Below, one piece after another: positions 1 through 9,367 of a stretch of DNA of 64,000 nt (positions are counted from its first letter, which is position 1; the number at the start of each line of letters is the position of its first letter). Origin of the DNA: Pseudoscleropodium purum (taxonomy: Eukaryota; Streptophyta; Bryopsida; Hypnales; Brachytheciaceae); contig OZ017797.1 in assembly GCA_963969395.1 (NCBI GenBank), positions 34,224,001-34,288,000 on the forward strand, read 5' to 3'. The translations under genes were made by a program, and so were the position numbers. Under the pieces are notes generated by a model that had not been told where the DNA came from, did no database searches, and saw nothing but the letters and a program-made list of their open reading frames with translations.

Positions 1-130
1 CAACCGTAACACAGTAACAAAAGATAGAGGACCCCAACTCTCCACCCCGTAGGAGCAACTAGCGCATAAAGCAATAGTAGCACATTCAACCTTGCACCAA
101 AGGAGAATTGAAGTGAGAAGAAATGAAAGT

Positions 131-405
131 CACTCCACCCTTATAGCTGTCCGCCACCGGACCTACCCCGGACCATGCGAAGCAGCCCCGAACCTTGCGT
201 CCGTCGCGCGGACCGACGACGTCCGCTTCGGCAGCGGACACGCCGTCCACCCATCGCCCCGTCCGCCCACCCCAACCGACCGCCCTGTCTGACCGCTGTG
301 TCCGCCCTGTCTGCCTTTCGATGCCGTCCGCGCTTTGGACACGCCGACCGCCCCACTTAAACACTGACCGCCGATGGCGTCCGCCCAGTTGTCCATTGGT
401 GCATT
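131..405. repeat. G+C-rich GTCCG/CGGAC segment, probable transposon end
   Basis: An island made largely of short GTCCGCC, CGGAC and GACCGCC words, sharply richer in G+C than the AT-rich DNA to its right. It resembles the segments at 2875-3120, 5205-5580, 7650-7868, 24228-24533 and 57520-57731, the last two of which are bounded by target duplications. No clear terminal GGGTTGAC motif is seen here, so it is probably a truncated or diverged member. Open frames on both strands are by-products of base composition. Confidence 0.55.
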
Positions 406-2343
406 CTATGAGGCCATTATTACTCAAAAAGAGCGGTAACATTTCAAAAAAAAAACAGCCTAATAATCACTGCTAAATGAGGATCAATGTAATTGATTTA
501 TCATTTTTTTTTTAAAAAATGTAAACCCTAAACCCTATACCCTAATTATCCTAAACCTTTTATTTTCTCCCCTAAATTGTTTTATGAATGAGGGGAATGT
601 GGTTAAGTTGAATATGTTTGGATTATTTACTTATATTATCCTTCTAAATAGGTTTTGAGAAGATCTGAAGATGGTGGGAATTTTTTTAAAGTTCATTAGA
701 AAATCAAATGTTTTGCAGAAATAATCAATTCCTTTTTCATCGTAAGCAAATGAAATTTTAAAAAAAGGCCCCAATACTTAATTAGAATAATAGTTTAATG
801 GATTTCAACCTCATGATATTTAATGAAAGGTTGTGATTTCTAATTAGAAGTGCATCACGATCTTCAAATGAACATCGAGTCTTTCATATTTTTCAATGAA
901 ATTTTGATTAGATTTGAAAACAAAGAAAAAGAATCAATGTTTTAACTTTCAAATCATGTATGGCTATATTTTTCCTTAAAAACATAGAAAAATTCGTTAC
1001 TTGAGTTGGTTGAGTAGAATACATTATACACTTATACATGATTACATGTGCTATATTTATTTTGAAGGGTAATTCCAATATTCTTATTTTAGATGTTTTT
1101 AAATATTAATTTTAAAAAAGAGGGTTCATTGTTTAAAGATCTAAAAAATTGACAAACATAATTTCTATTATAAATAGGAATTGAATTCGGAATTCGAATT
1201 TTGAAATGATTGAAATGAACAAGATATTGATTATAAAATATTTCTTCGTTTGAGTTTTCAAAATGAATTCACGAAACAATTGCAAACTTTTGAACTTAGG
1301 TATATGGTATTGTTTTTGGTTTGTACTTTGTAGAGTATAATACTTCAATTTTAATCCTAAATAAATGAAAAAACTCCACATGAATGAAATGTTTCTATGT
1401 ATTGCACAAAGATTTCTACCAATTACTATGATAATTAGATACATTGTTACATTTCATAAAATATTCAACATAGAAAGAAAAAATCATTTTAGTTTTCAAT
1501 CATGATAAACGATGTCTTCTACTCTTTCTGTTATATGTTCATTTTATATAACGTGCACATTGTACAATCTTTGAGAGCAGAATAGTTCATTTTTCATTTT
1601 TGGCTCTCATTGAAATAGAAAATATATTTGTGTTAATGTGTTTGGATTTTGAAATCATTATGTATTCTACAGTCTTGCAAGAATGCATCTTGCTCCTTCC
1701 TTTAAATCCTTTTGATATTTTCTTTTTTTTTCCTTTGCTTTCTATCTCATAGGGCTCTTGATCTCTTGTTCTCTTCATTTGACCAGCCTATTTGGCTTGG
1801 CTCTTAGTTTTTTGTTTTTTTTAATGCAATGGTTTATGCATATGTTATAAAAAATATATATTATTTATTTAAAATTAATATATTGATGAACAAATGCATA
1901 AAGGCATTCAATGCTTTCACATTTAAAGTTATAAATCTATCATAAATCACTCTTGCAAATTTGAATGATTGAATCAAAAATTTGAAAATGTTATTACAAG
2001 AGCTTTCAATTCAATCAATTGCATAAATCATAAATGTTGAAATGCAACTCGTATGAGTTTAACATCTATGAAGATTAATTCATGCCATCCACATGCAATT
2101 TTCCAATTTAATAAAATGCAATTGAGTACTTCAATTTCTTTCTTTTCAATTCTCCACGTAACATTCACTTCATATCTTTCTCTATTTGTTTATCTATTTT
2201 TTGGAAACAAATGGAGAAACCATCTTTGTCTATATTTGCACATGCACTCTTATTTGATTGATGAAGAATAGATCTATGAAATATATAATCATTGATTTGT
2301 TTATGTTGATTTATCTAATATATTTTATCTAATATATTTTATG

Positions 2344-2346
<3 letters not shown>
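406..2346. other. AT-rich stretch without a recognisable gene
   Basis: Low-complexity A+T-rich DNA. Open frames on either strand are short, and none shows a recognisable domain. Near 521-545 there are two to three imperfect CCCTAAA units, too few to be a telomere. Confidence 0.6.

Positions 2347-2404
<58 letters not shown>
2347..2404. repeat. (AT)n microsatellite
   Basis: An almost uninterrupted run of alternating T and A of about 55 bases. Confidence 0.95.
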
Positions 2405-2406
<2 letters not shown>

Positions 2407-2619
2407 TTAAAGGAGTATGGAAGACAAGATTGACAGATTGTGTTCAAATGTTGTTGATTTTGAAATGATTTAGTACTATATCATTTATAAGAATATTATA
2501 ATAGTGTTATGTTATAATATTCCTAAAACAATTGCAACAAATATTAAAATACATGCTAAGTTAGGTTTGTTAGCCTACCAATTGTTCATTAATAGACATA
2601 ATTGAGTAGCCCCTTTAAA

Positions 2620-2815
2620 TGAAACATTCAATATCTAATATCTTACAATCCAAATGGTGGATTTGTTTACAATTTTTTCCACATCTTTTCCAACTAATTT
2701 ACTACAAGATCCTACGGTTACATATACCCAAAAGTATTTTTCTTTTAAGACTTGGTATTTGCACTACTAATGGTAGTTTTGAAGTGCTTTTAGTGAAAAG
2801 AACTTTAGAGGTTAA
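2620..2815. mobile_element. right-hand fragment of a piggyBac-like TTAA element
   Basis: The segment ends in CTTTAGAGG followed by TTAA at 2812-2815. Its last 180 bases or so are recognisably similar to the end of the complete element at 20363-21311: shared blocks include a TTTACTACAA-like stretch, a TTGGTATT/TTGGTACT block and TGGTAGTTT just inside the end. The left end is missing. Confidence 0.5.
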
Positions 2816-2874
2816 ACATCTATACCGTTAGATTTTGAAAAAAGAACAATTTGTTTAATTGGGTTTTGGGTTTA

Positions 2875-3120
2875 GGGTGAGCCGTCTGCCCTGTCCGCCC
2901 AATCCGGCGTCTACCTTGTCCGCCCCGTGCGCCGCGATATCCGTCCGCCCTGTCTTTCGTCTGCCCGGTCCGCCCAATCCGGCGTCCGCCCCGTCCTCCG
3001 TCCGCCCTATTCGTCCAATTCGGCGTCCGCCTTGTCCGCCCTGTCCGCCCCGATACGGCCGTCCGATTGACACGCGGACTGATGTGGTCCGTATGATCTA
3101 GAAGTCCGCCTCGGGGCGTC
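2875..3120. mobile_element. G+C-rich left portion of transposon module A
   Basis: Dense GTCCGCC/CGGCGTCC repeats, then a core (about 3050-3110) that matches the core of the small elements at 24.3 and 57.6 kb and the segment at 5225-5300: GGCCGTCCGAT, a GCGGACTGAT block and TGGTCCG in the same order. It immediately precedes the TATA box and leader of the gene starting at 3357, so it looks like the upstream end of a larger, gene-bearing member of this family. The terminal GGGTTGAC motif is not recognisable, so the outer boundary is uncertain. Confidence 0.5.
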
Positions 3121-3123
3121 CGC

Positions 3124-3134
3124 ATATATATATA
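3124..3134 (+). promoter_or_regulatory. TATA-box-like motif
   Basis: An 11-base alternating A/T run between G+C-rich flanks, about 225 bases upstream of the ATG at 3357. It is well placed to act as a core promoter for the module A gene. Confidence 0.45.
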
Positions 3135-3356
3135 GGGAGGCGGACGGCTCATTCCGAACAATCGTTCTCTTTTGGAGTGGGCGGACCAGTGCATTGGAAG
3201 CTCTGCGCGTCCCTTCCACTTTGAGTGAACGATTGTTGTGACATTGTTACAAATTTTCACAAAGTTCACGCTTGTAAAATTTTAATTAATTAATTAAATC
3301 AAAATTTTGGTTCTTAAGCTTTCTAATTGTTTCATTCTCTTTGCTTCGGCTTCATT

Positions 3357-4562
3357 ATGCCGAAAGATAGAACACCCAAAAAAAGTAGTTGAAAGGGAAG
3401 ACCCCAATTGTTCGATTGGGATGCTTGGGCCGATCCATTGTGTGTGGGTGAACCGGGATGGGAAGAGGAACCAACAAGAGTGTGGGATTGCTCAATGTGC
3501 AAGAAGTATGTGAAAATGACTCACATTCAAAAACTTTGGCGACGTGAACGTGTAGAGCACCAAGCGCCACGTTGGGAAGGATAAATGTCTATGTGCCAAA
3601 GTGAGCACTTCAAACAACGATACACACAAGTGCATCGAGTTCTTGGCATTAAAAGCGCCAAACCAAATATAATGAATTATAATGTTATGACAACAGTTTG
3701 GGTAGAGATTGTACTCCACAAGGACGTGGACTGACGTACCGCTACAGGTTGCAATGTGGAGAACTATACGCGCACGGATGTCGTTATAGATACACAGTGG
3801 AGGGGCGCAAGCGATTGCATATCAGAGTGGTCTAATCGAGGTTATCTACAACAACCTTCAGTTGTTCTACGAGATGCTGAAGATGCGTGGACCGATGACG
3901 ATGATATGCAAGCGCCTGTCACATTTGGAGTTAGGCACGAGCGGGTAGAAGAACGAGAACGAATTGAATTCGAACAACAAATGCAAGAGGCAACACGCAA
4001 AAGCCTTCAAGATCGTGGACGGCAAGATAGGCATGGTGGGTCCTACGGACGTGAACATGGAACGCGAGGATTTGAACAAGGAAGAAGTGGTTCATACTCT
4101 GATTACGATCCTCAAAATAGATATGAAGGTGGAAGAGGGCGCTATGGATCCACGCATTATGGTGGTTCAGGTGCAGTTGGTTCTCATTATGGCACTCCCC
4201 CTGAAATTGGTTCTCAAGATGGAGCAGGTAGCTATGACAACACGCACTATGGTAGGTCTAATGGATCTGGTTCATATTATACGACGCCCACTCAAGTGAG
4301 CTCCGAAGGTAGTGGAAGAAATCATGTAACCCCGCAGTGTAGTTGCTCTCTTCACAAAAGCGTCCAATACTATCCGAGATCAACTAGAAGTGATTTATAC
4401 GGGCATCATGGGGCCTCTTATTATGGGGTTTCAAATGAAAGAGGATCAGAGCCTACTACTCCGGTTCCTCCTCCTACTTTTGGAGGTTCAAATTATGGAC
4501 AAGGAGGTGCACCGAGTGGATATCACGGAAACTACAGAGGTGATCCGTTCATTGGAGTATAA
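3357..4562 (+). pseudogene. decayed transposon-borne gene: Cys-motif N-terminus, Gly/Ser/Tyr-rich C-terminus
   Basis: A single frame runs from ATG 3357 (start MPKDRTPKK) to TAA 4560-4562, 402 codons with no frameshift but three in-frame stops: TGA 3390-3392, TAA 3582-3584 and TGA 3732-3734. The second TGA-type stop falls in a VD-stop-RTATG context where Trp would fit. Around codons 40-60 there is an acidic, Trp-rich stretch with a CSMCKKY motif followed by His residues, reminiscent of a small zinc finger but not matched to a family. The middle (about 4 kb) is charged and probably helical (EERERIEFEQQ). The last 160 residues are low complexity, rich in Gly, Ser, Tyr and Asn. No catalytic motif is seen. 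It lies between two G+C-rich transposon ends, behind a TATA box, and its leader resembles that of the kinase-like gene at 5774. Probably transposon cargo or a transposon accessory gene, now dead; function unknown. Confidence 0.5.
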
Positions 4563-5204
4563 AGAAGAGGCAACGGTCAACAATTTGAGTCCGATTCGGA
4601 TTCCGAATAAAAAAACATGCAAGTATATAGTGAGCATGTATTTGCTCAATTTTCTCATTTTTACTCTCACGACAAGTATAAAGCACTAGATTGGTAGAAG
4701 TAGTACAAAATTTTAAATGAATAGAACAATTTTGAACAACAATTTTGTTCACTTTTTCAAAAAGTGTTGTGTAATAGTGCACACCAAGTATGTATGTAGG
4801 TAAGCATATTGTTGAAGACATCATTGTATTATTTTATAATAGCGTTGATGTATAAGGCTATAAGCGACTTTGATAAATAATAAAAATATGAAGAAGAAAT
4901 GTAACTTTGTAAGAGCCATATTATGTATATTTTTGAATTTAGCATTCGAGGTTAAATATGTACTAGTATGGTGTGTATTTTGAAATTATTGTTGTGTGTT
5001 TATTACATTTAGAAACTCGTAAATGGTATAAATGTATTTCTAATTAATTTATGAAAGACTGAATTATTTGAATATTTGAAATCTTTTTATTCTTCATTCA
5101 ATGATTGCTAAAAACTAAAATGATTTCTTATTGGTATGAAGAAATGCCCAAATTAGACAATTAGTGGTTCTTCTTTAGATTCTATTTTCAAATATGGAAA
5201 ATAA
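4563..5204. other. AT-rich 3' flank inside module A
   Basis: No gene recognised. A+T-rich DNA with an AATAATAAAA run near 4877 that could serve as a polyadenylation signal for the preceding frame. Confidence 0.4.
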
Positions 5205-5438
5205 ATCGGATCGGGCGGACGCTTGATTTGTCCGCCCATGGCCGTCCGATCGACGCGCGGACTGATCTGGTCCGCACGATCTAGGCGTCCGCCTCGGGCA
5301 GTCGGGCCGTCCACCCCGCCCGTCTGCTTTCCGACAGCGGTTGGGACGTTGCGTCTGCTATCGTCCGTGCGTTCGGACATCCGGACGTCCAAAAAACGGA
5401 CGCTATTTTGGAGCAGACGTTGAGATTCGTCAACCCTG
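5205..5438. mobile_element. G+C-rich right end of module A
   Basis: Contains the conserved core (about 5225-5290) and ends with the tip also found in the small elements: ACGGACGCTATTTTGG, an ACGTTGAGATTC-like block, then GTCAACCCTG at 5429-5438. This tip is the reverse complement of the left tip of the element at 24228. The next 8 bases are CCCGTCGG, and no matching duplicate was found at the other side, so the full extent of the element is not proven. Confidence 0.55.
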
Positions 5439-5580
5439 CCCGTCGGATTGGGCGGATGCCAAATTTGTTCGCCCGTGGCCGTCTGATCGGGCGAACGGGG
5501 CTCGAGGGTTTTGGGGAGGCGGACGACCGATGCGTCTGCCACCCCCGGCCCGTCCGATTGGGCGGACGGGCCGTCCACAT
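5439..5580. mobile_element. G+C-rich left portion of kinase-carrying module B
   Basis: Directly abuts the terminal tip at 5438 and continues with GTCGGATTGGGCGGA-type words, before the composition falls and the leader of the gene at 5774 begins. It belongs to the same repeat class as its neighbour but has no recognisable terminal motif of its own. Confidence 0.4.
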
Positions 5581-5773
5581 TGTCACTTTTGTTTTGCCCC
5601 TTGTGAATGCAAGGTGGAGTGGAGAGCTTGGTGGTTCATCCTCCATTGGCTCCTTTCCGAGGCAAGACAAGAGTGGTTTATTGGGGCCCCCTTGTTGCCA
5701 ATTTTTTGAACACTTGCGCGTAAATTCAATTTTAAATTAAAAAATTTGATCGATATCTGTTTCATTTGTCACG

Positions 5774-7297
5774 ATGCCGAATGGGAAGAAGAAGGTTGCG
5801 AAGCTAAAACATGGAGAGGGACCATCAAACTTGGAGGTAGCTCGCCAAAGTCCTTCGGAAGAATGCAAAAAATTCATGATCGAGCGCATCGTTCAATTTT
5901 ATGAATCGGAAACAACATTGTCTTTAGACAATAAGTACATCAGATATCAAGAGGAGTACGTGTCTAAATTCAAGGTAGACATGACACAAATGTTGTTGGA
6001 TGCATTGAATGTGGCGAAGTGGCATGACAAAATGCATAAAACGTACTTCACTAAATGTTTGGAGAACAAGGTTCATGACGCTTTGAGGAATTCCAAAGTC
6101 ATTTTGGTTAAATATGGCAAGGAATATCGACCCAATGACGCTCAGTTTGAAGAAGTGATTTTGAAAGCGAACTTGTTTAGGGGGCGATGTGCTCCATTCG
6201 CCAAAAGGCACAATCGAGTTGGTTCGATTGCTTGGTGGAAAAACAATGATGGAATTGTTGAAGCGGAAAGGACCAAACGGCACCTCATAGCACTTCTAGA
6301 TACAACACGCGTGATTGTTGTTGATGATAGAACGATGAGAGGTGGATATGCAACGATTCGAAAGGTCCATATTGAAGGATGTCCAGGAATACTTCCTTAT
6401 TGAGAGTTTGTGGCAAAAAAATCCATTCACTACCAAACTCGACTCGATCTTACAAAGTTAGAACATCAAAACGAATCAATGGCTGTTCGAATTCCACACG
6501 CGGGTGTGATACGGTTTGCTGCGGTGCACGGAACGACGTCTGAAGGTTATGCATATTGGTGGAACGGTGGAACTCTTCGACAAATGTTGAATATGGATAA
6601 GGACTATCCAGACAACATTCAAATCCATTTGATGTATACAAATCCAACCGAAGAGGAGGTTGTAAAAGCTCACCATTTAGGGCGATATCGGAAGAAGCGC
6701 ACGGAGCTGACATGGGCCTGTATGCATATAATGTATGTAGTGCATCTTGTTGGACATTTGCACAATGATCTTTCTCCAGACAACATCTTGTTGCATTTTT
6801 CAGAGGATGAGTCACGTATGTACATTGGAGTTTGCGATTGGGGCATGACCACCTTAGCTTCTCAGCCAATGAAGTCTTTGTACACATTCACATCAGCAGA
6901 TGAGATGAAACAGACTTTGCAGAGGAGATGGTGGATGTATCCACGTATTACATATTTGCATAAAACAGGTGCAGATGTGGAAGTCATTTCGATGTATTCA
7001 CGTAAGTCGGAAGAGTATGCCATTCGAAAAATTGCTTGGCGGATGAATGGAAACAACATGTTAGAGGCGTATTTCAATTTGCTACTTAAAACACCTAGTG
7101 CGACACAATTTGCCTTTCATGACTTTGCAAAAGTGTTTTATGCTTACTTGAAGCGCATTTTTTCGAAGACTGACGATGAAAATATTAGTTTGTTCCATGT
7201 GATTACGCGATTTTCTAATACATATAGTTGGCCGATGCCAGATGAACATTTCCGCCATTTATATGAGATTGGTAGTGCAGAAGTAGTAGTTGAATAG
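5774..7297 (+). pseudogene. protein-kinase-like gene inside a transposon module, one in-frame stop
   Basis: One frame runs from ATG 5774 to TAG 7295-7297, 507 residues if the single TGA at 6401-6403 is ignored; no frameshift. The N-terminal 150 residues (start MPNGKKKVAK, basic, then helical) are not recognised. A kinase-like fold follows: RGGYATIRKV (about residues 190-199) resembles the glycine-rich loop; FVAKK just after the stop resembles the beta-3 lysine strand; YWWNGGTLRQML fits the hinge and following helix; HNDLSPDNILL (H330, D332, N337) is the catalytic loop with HRD changed to HND; CDWG (D355) replaces DFG. The key catalytic residues are therefore still present. G+C-rich transposon segments flank it on both sides, and its leader and ATGCCGAA start resemble those of the frame at 3357. 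Most likely a host kinase captured by a transposon and now interrupted; TGA read-through or a spliced form cannot be excluded. Confidence 0.6.
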
Positions 7298-7640
7298 ATT
7301 ATATAGGCATTAAAAATTAGTTTAGAAATATAGAGTTGGAATGAAAAAAATTATATGTGCAATTAGCCAAATGTACACAATGTATGGTATTCTATATTAT
7401 ATTCAATACATTTTGCCCATATTGATTATGTTTGTATTTGTGTTGATCTTGATTTTTTAAATAGTATATATATATATTTGAAGTCACAAATTTTTTTAGT
7501 TTGCCTTCTGAAAATGAATTGGAATTTTTTCATAGCTTCAAGACTATCATGGACTCATGGTCAAATTTTATAATCTTTCAACTTATAAGAGACATTGTTT
7601 TAATAACAAATCGCGAACTATTGCACTTCATTTAACATTA
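7298..7640. other. AT-rich 3' flank of the kinase-like gene
   Basis: No gene recognised; short AT microsatellite-like runs near 7465-7480. Confidence 0.4.
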
Positions 7641-7649
7641 AGAAGTGAC

Positions 7650-7868
7650 TGCGGGGCAGTTTGGATAGGGCGGTCGGGGGAAATAGGGCCGTTAAAGCGA
7701 ACGGGGCAGACGGGCGGGATGGACGGGGTGACAGGCAGACGGGGCGGTCCTGGCGGACGCGTCCGGACGTCATGTCAACCCTGACGCTGCGTCCGCTGGC
7801 GTCCGTGAGGACGGACGTCCAGGTTACGGACACTATTTTGGGGCGGACGTACTGATTTGTCAACCCTG
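7650..7868. mobile_element. G+C-rich right end of module B with two terminal tips
   Basis: The segment holds both kinds of tip of this family in tandem. GACGCGTCCGGACGT followed by CATGTCAACCCTG ends at 7783 and matches the right tip of the element at 24228-24533. An 85-base stretch follows, containing CACTATTTTGGGGCGGACGT and ending in GTCAACCCTG at 7859-7868; it matches the reverse complement of that element's left tip. Two ends in the same direction imply a nested insertion or a rearranged element. Confidence 0.6.
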
Positions 7869-7999
7869 CTCCATGCCCATGCAATATCCACTACACTTCA
7901 TGCTGATAGAACTGACAATGGTGGTAATGGATTTCAAATCAAGTACTATGTATTACTTGTAATATCACTTCTTTTTGCAAGATAATTTGTCAGGAACAT

Positions 8000-8880
8000 A
8001 AGATCACTACTGATTTTGAGAAATCTTTCTTGGATTTGCTAGAAGACCTTGCATTCCTAAATGAATATTAGGACAAATCCATTGATGTTAGAGTCATGCT
8101 CAAGAATTCCGTAGTTGTCTATTTGTGATTTAGAGTTATCAGAAATGGCTCTAGAAGCTATGAAACATGACAGGCGACTAGTGCAACTTCCAGCTAAAAG
8201 TCAAAAGAAAGAGTCTCAAGTTATGAATTTGTTGCTAGCACGATTTGAGAGTTTAATGAACAAGCGAAGTTTAGCGGTTCATATTTCTTCACCTTCTAAT
8301 TTTCAAAATTCAATTTTATGAGTTGGTTCTTCATATCAATAGTGAAATTACTAACATGGGTTGCAACTTGTAGGCCTTGCAGATCTCTGATGCATGTCAA
8401 GGGATCAAGTAGAGTACTTGGAAGCCAAGTATAAGTATGGCAAGGGATGTGATAGCTGGTGAGATTCATGTGCTTTGATCTATTGTTGCTTGGCTTAGGC
8501 ACCAAGCCTCACCGAATTCTACTTCTGTTAATTAAGAGGTCCCATTTTTTAGCACATTGAATTTATGTGCCTCAATATGATATTTGTGTACTAATATATG
8601 ACCATATAAAACATTGTGAGTCATGCTTTGCTATGATTTTCATGATTCCAGGATGTGTATATATGGATGAATTGTACAACAAAGGATGGGTAGTTCAAGC
8701 CACGAGCTCATGTCTTCTTAACATTGATGAAAGCATTTGCTGAGGGAAGGGACTTAGAATTTATAGGATCACTTCAACCACAAATGATAGCTAAAGTTGG
8801 AGGCTATCTATGAGCAGAAGATCATGCTAAAGCAAATGAGCTTTAAATACGAACTATTGTACTTGTTGGCAAAGTAAGTT
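8000..8880 (+). pseudogene. scattered coding relics, possibly PPR-like
   Basis: Short coding-like fragments with broken frames. DFEKSFLDLLEDLAFLNEY lies near 8015-8070. A 68-codon frame at 8115-8321 includes MALEAMKHDRR and LLLARFESLMNK. A PRAHVFLTLMKAFAEGRDLE-like helix pair lies near 8700-8760. The last resembles a pentatricopeptide helix pair, but no complete repeat or start is present. Assignment is tentative; a decayed fragment of unknown origin is equally possible. Confidence 0.25.
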
Positions 8881-9367
8881 TCATATACCTTAAATCAATT
8901 CAGATGTTTAGACCCTGATTACTATTCTTAATAGTGAATGTCTTGCCTCACCTTATTTTCCTCTAGCAGTAAGTTACAATAGTTGATCCATGGTAAGTTA
9001 CACATTGTAATTTAGGACCTGGTGAATTGATATGGTTTGGAAATGAAGAGGTTTCATTTACCATAGATGTTAACTTTAAACCTTCTCTCAATTTATAGCA
9101 ATCTATAAACTTTTGGTAGAACTTAACAACCAATTGCCCAAAACAAATTGTCAATAAATTGTGTATTTTCAGAGTGAATACAATCCAAAATTCTCACTTG
9201 AATGGTTAAAGAAAACTCTAATTCCCAAATTGTATGTTGGATGGATATCTCCTACTAAAAATGCAAGTATTGTCTATGGAATTGAATTACTTTGACTATG
9301 GAATACATCTTCACACGTACTCTATGAAATTTTTTGATCTTAGAAGAGCAAGATTCCTAAAAACAAA
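8881..9367. other. AT-rich stretch, nothing recognised
   Basis: No domain, repeat or terminal motif was recognised between the relics and the downstream end of the pogo-like frame. Confidence 0.4.

Noticed and set aside
86..476. Several overlapping open frames on both strands in the G+C-rich segment
   Set aside because: All frames are open at once because the DNA is made of GTCCG/CGGAC words that contain no stops; Arg/Pro-rich products with no domain. The same applies to frames at 2820-3269, 5153-5740, 7557-7884, 24143-24451 and 57505-57726.
514..560. Telomeric repeats
   Set aside because: Only two to three imperfect CCCTAAA units inside ordinary AT-rich DNA.
3964..4689. Alternative-frame ORFs across the Gly/Ser/Tyr-rich gene
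   Set aside because: They are shadows of the frame that is continuous from 3357 to 4562 and show no independent motifs.
2875..7868. A single element spanning both gene-bearing modules
   Set aside because: There is a complete terminal tip in the middle (5429-5438) and no matching 8-bp duplication at the outer ends, so one continuous element is not supported.
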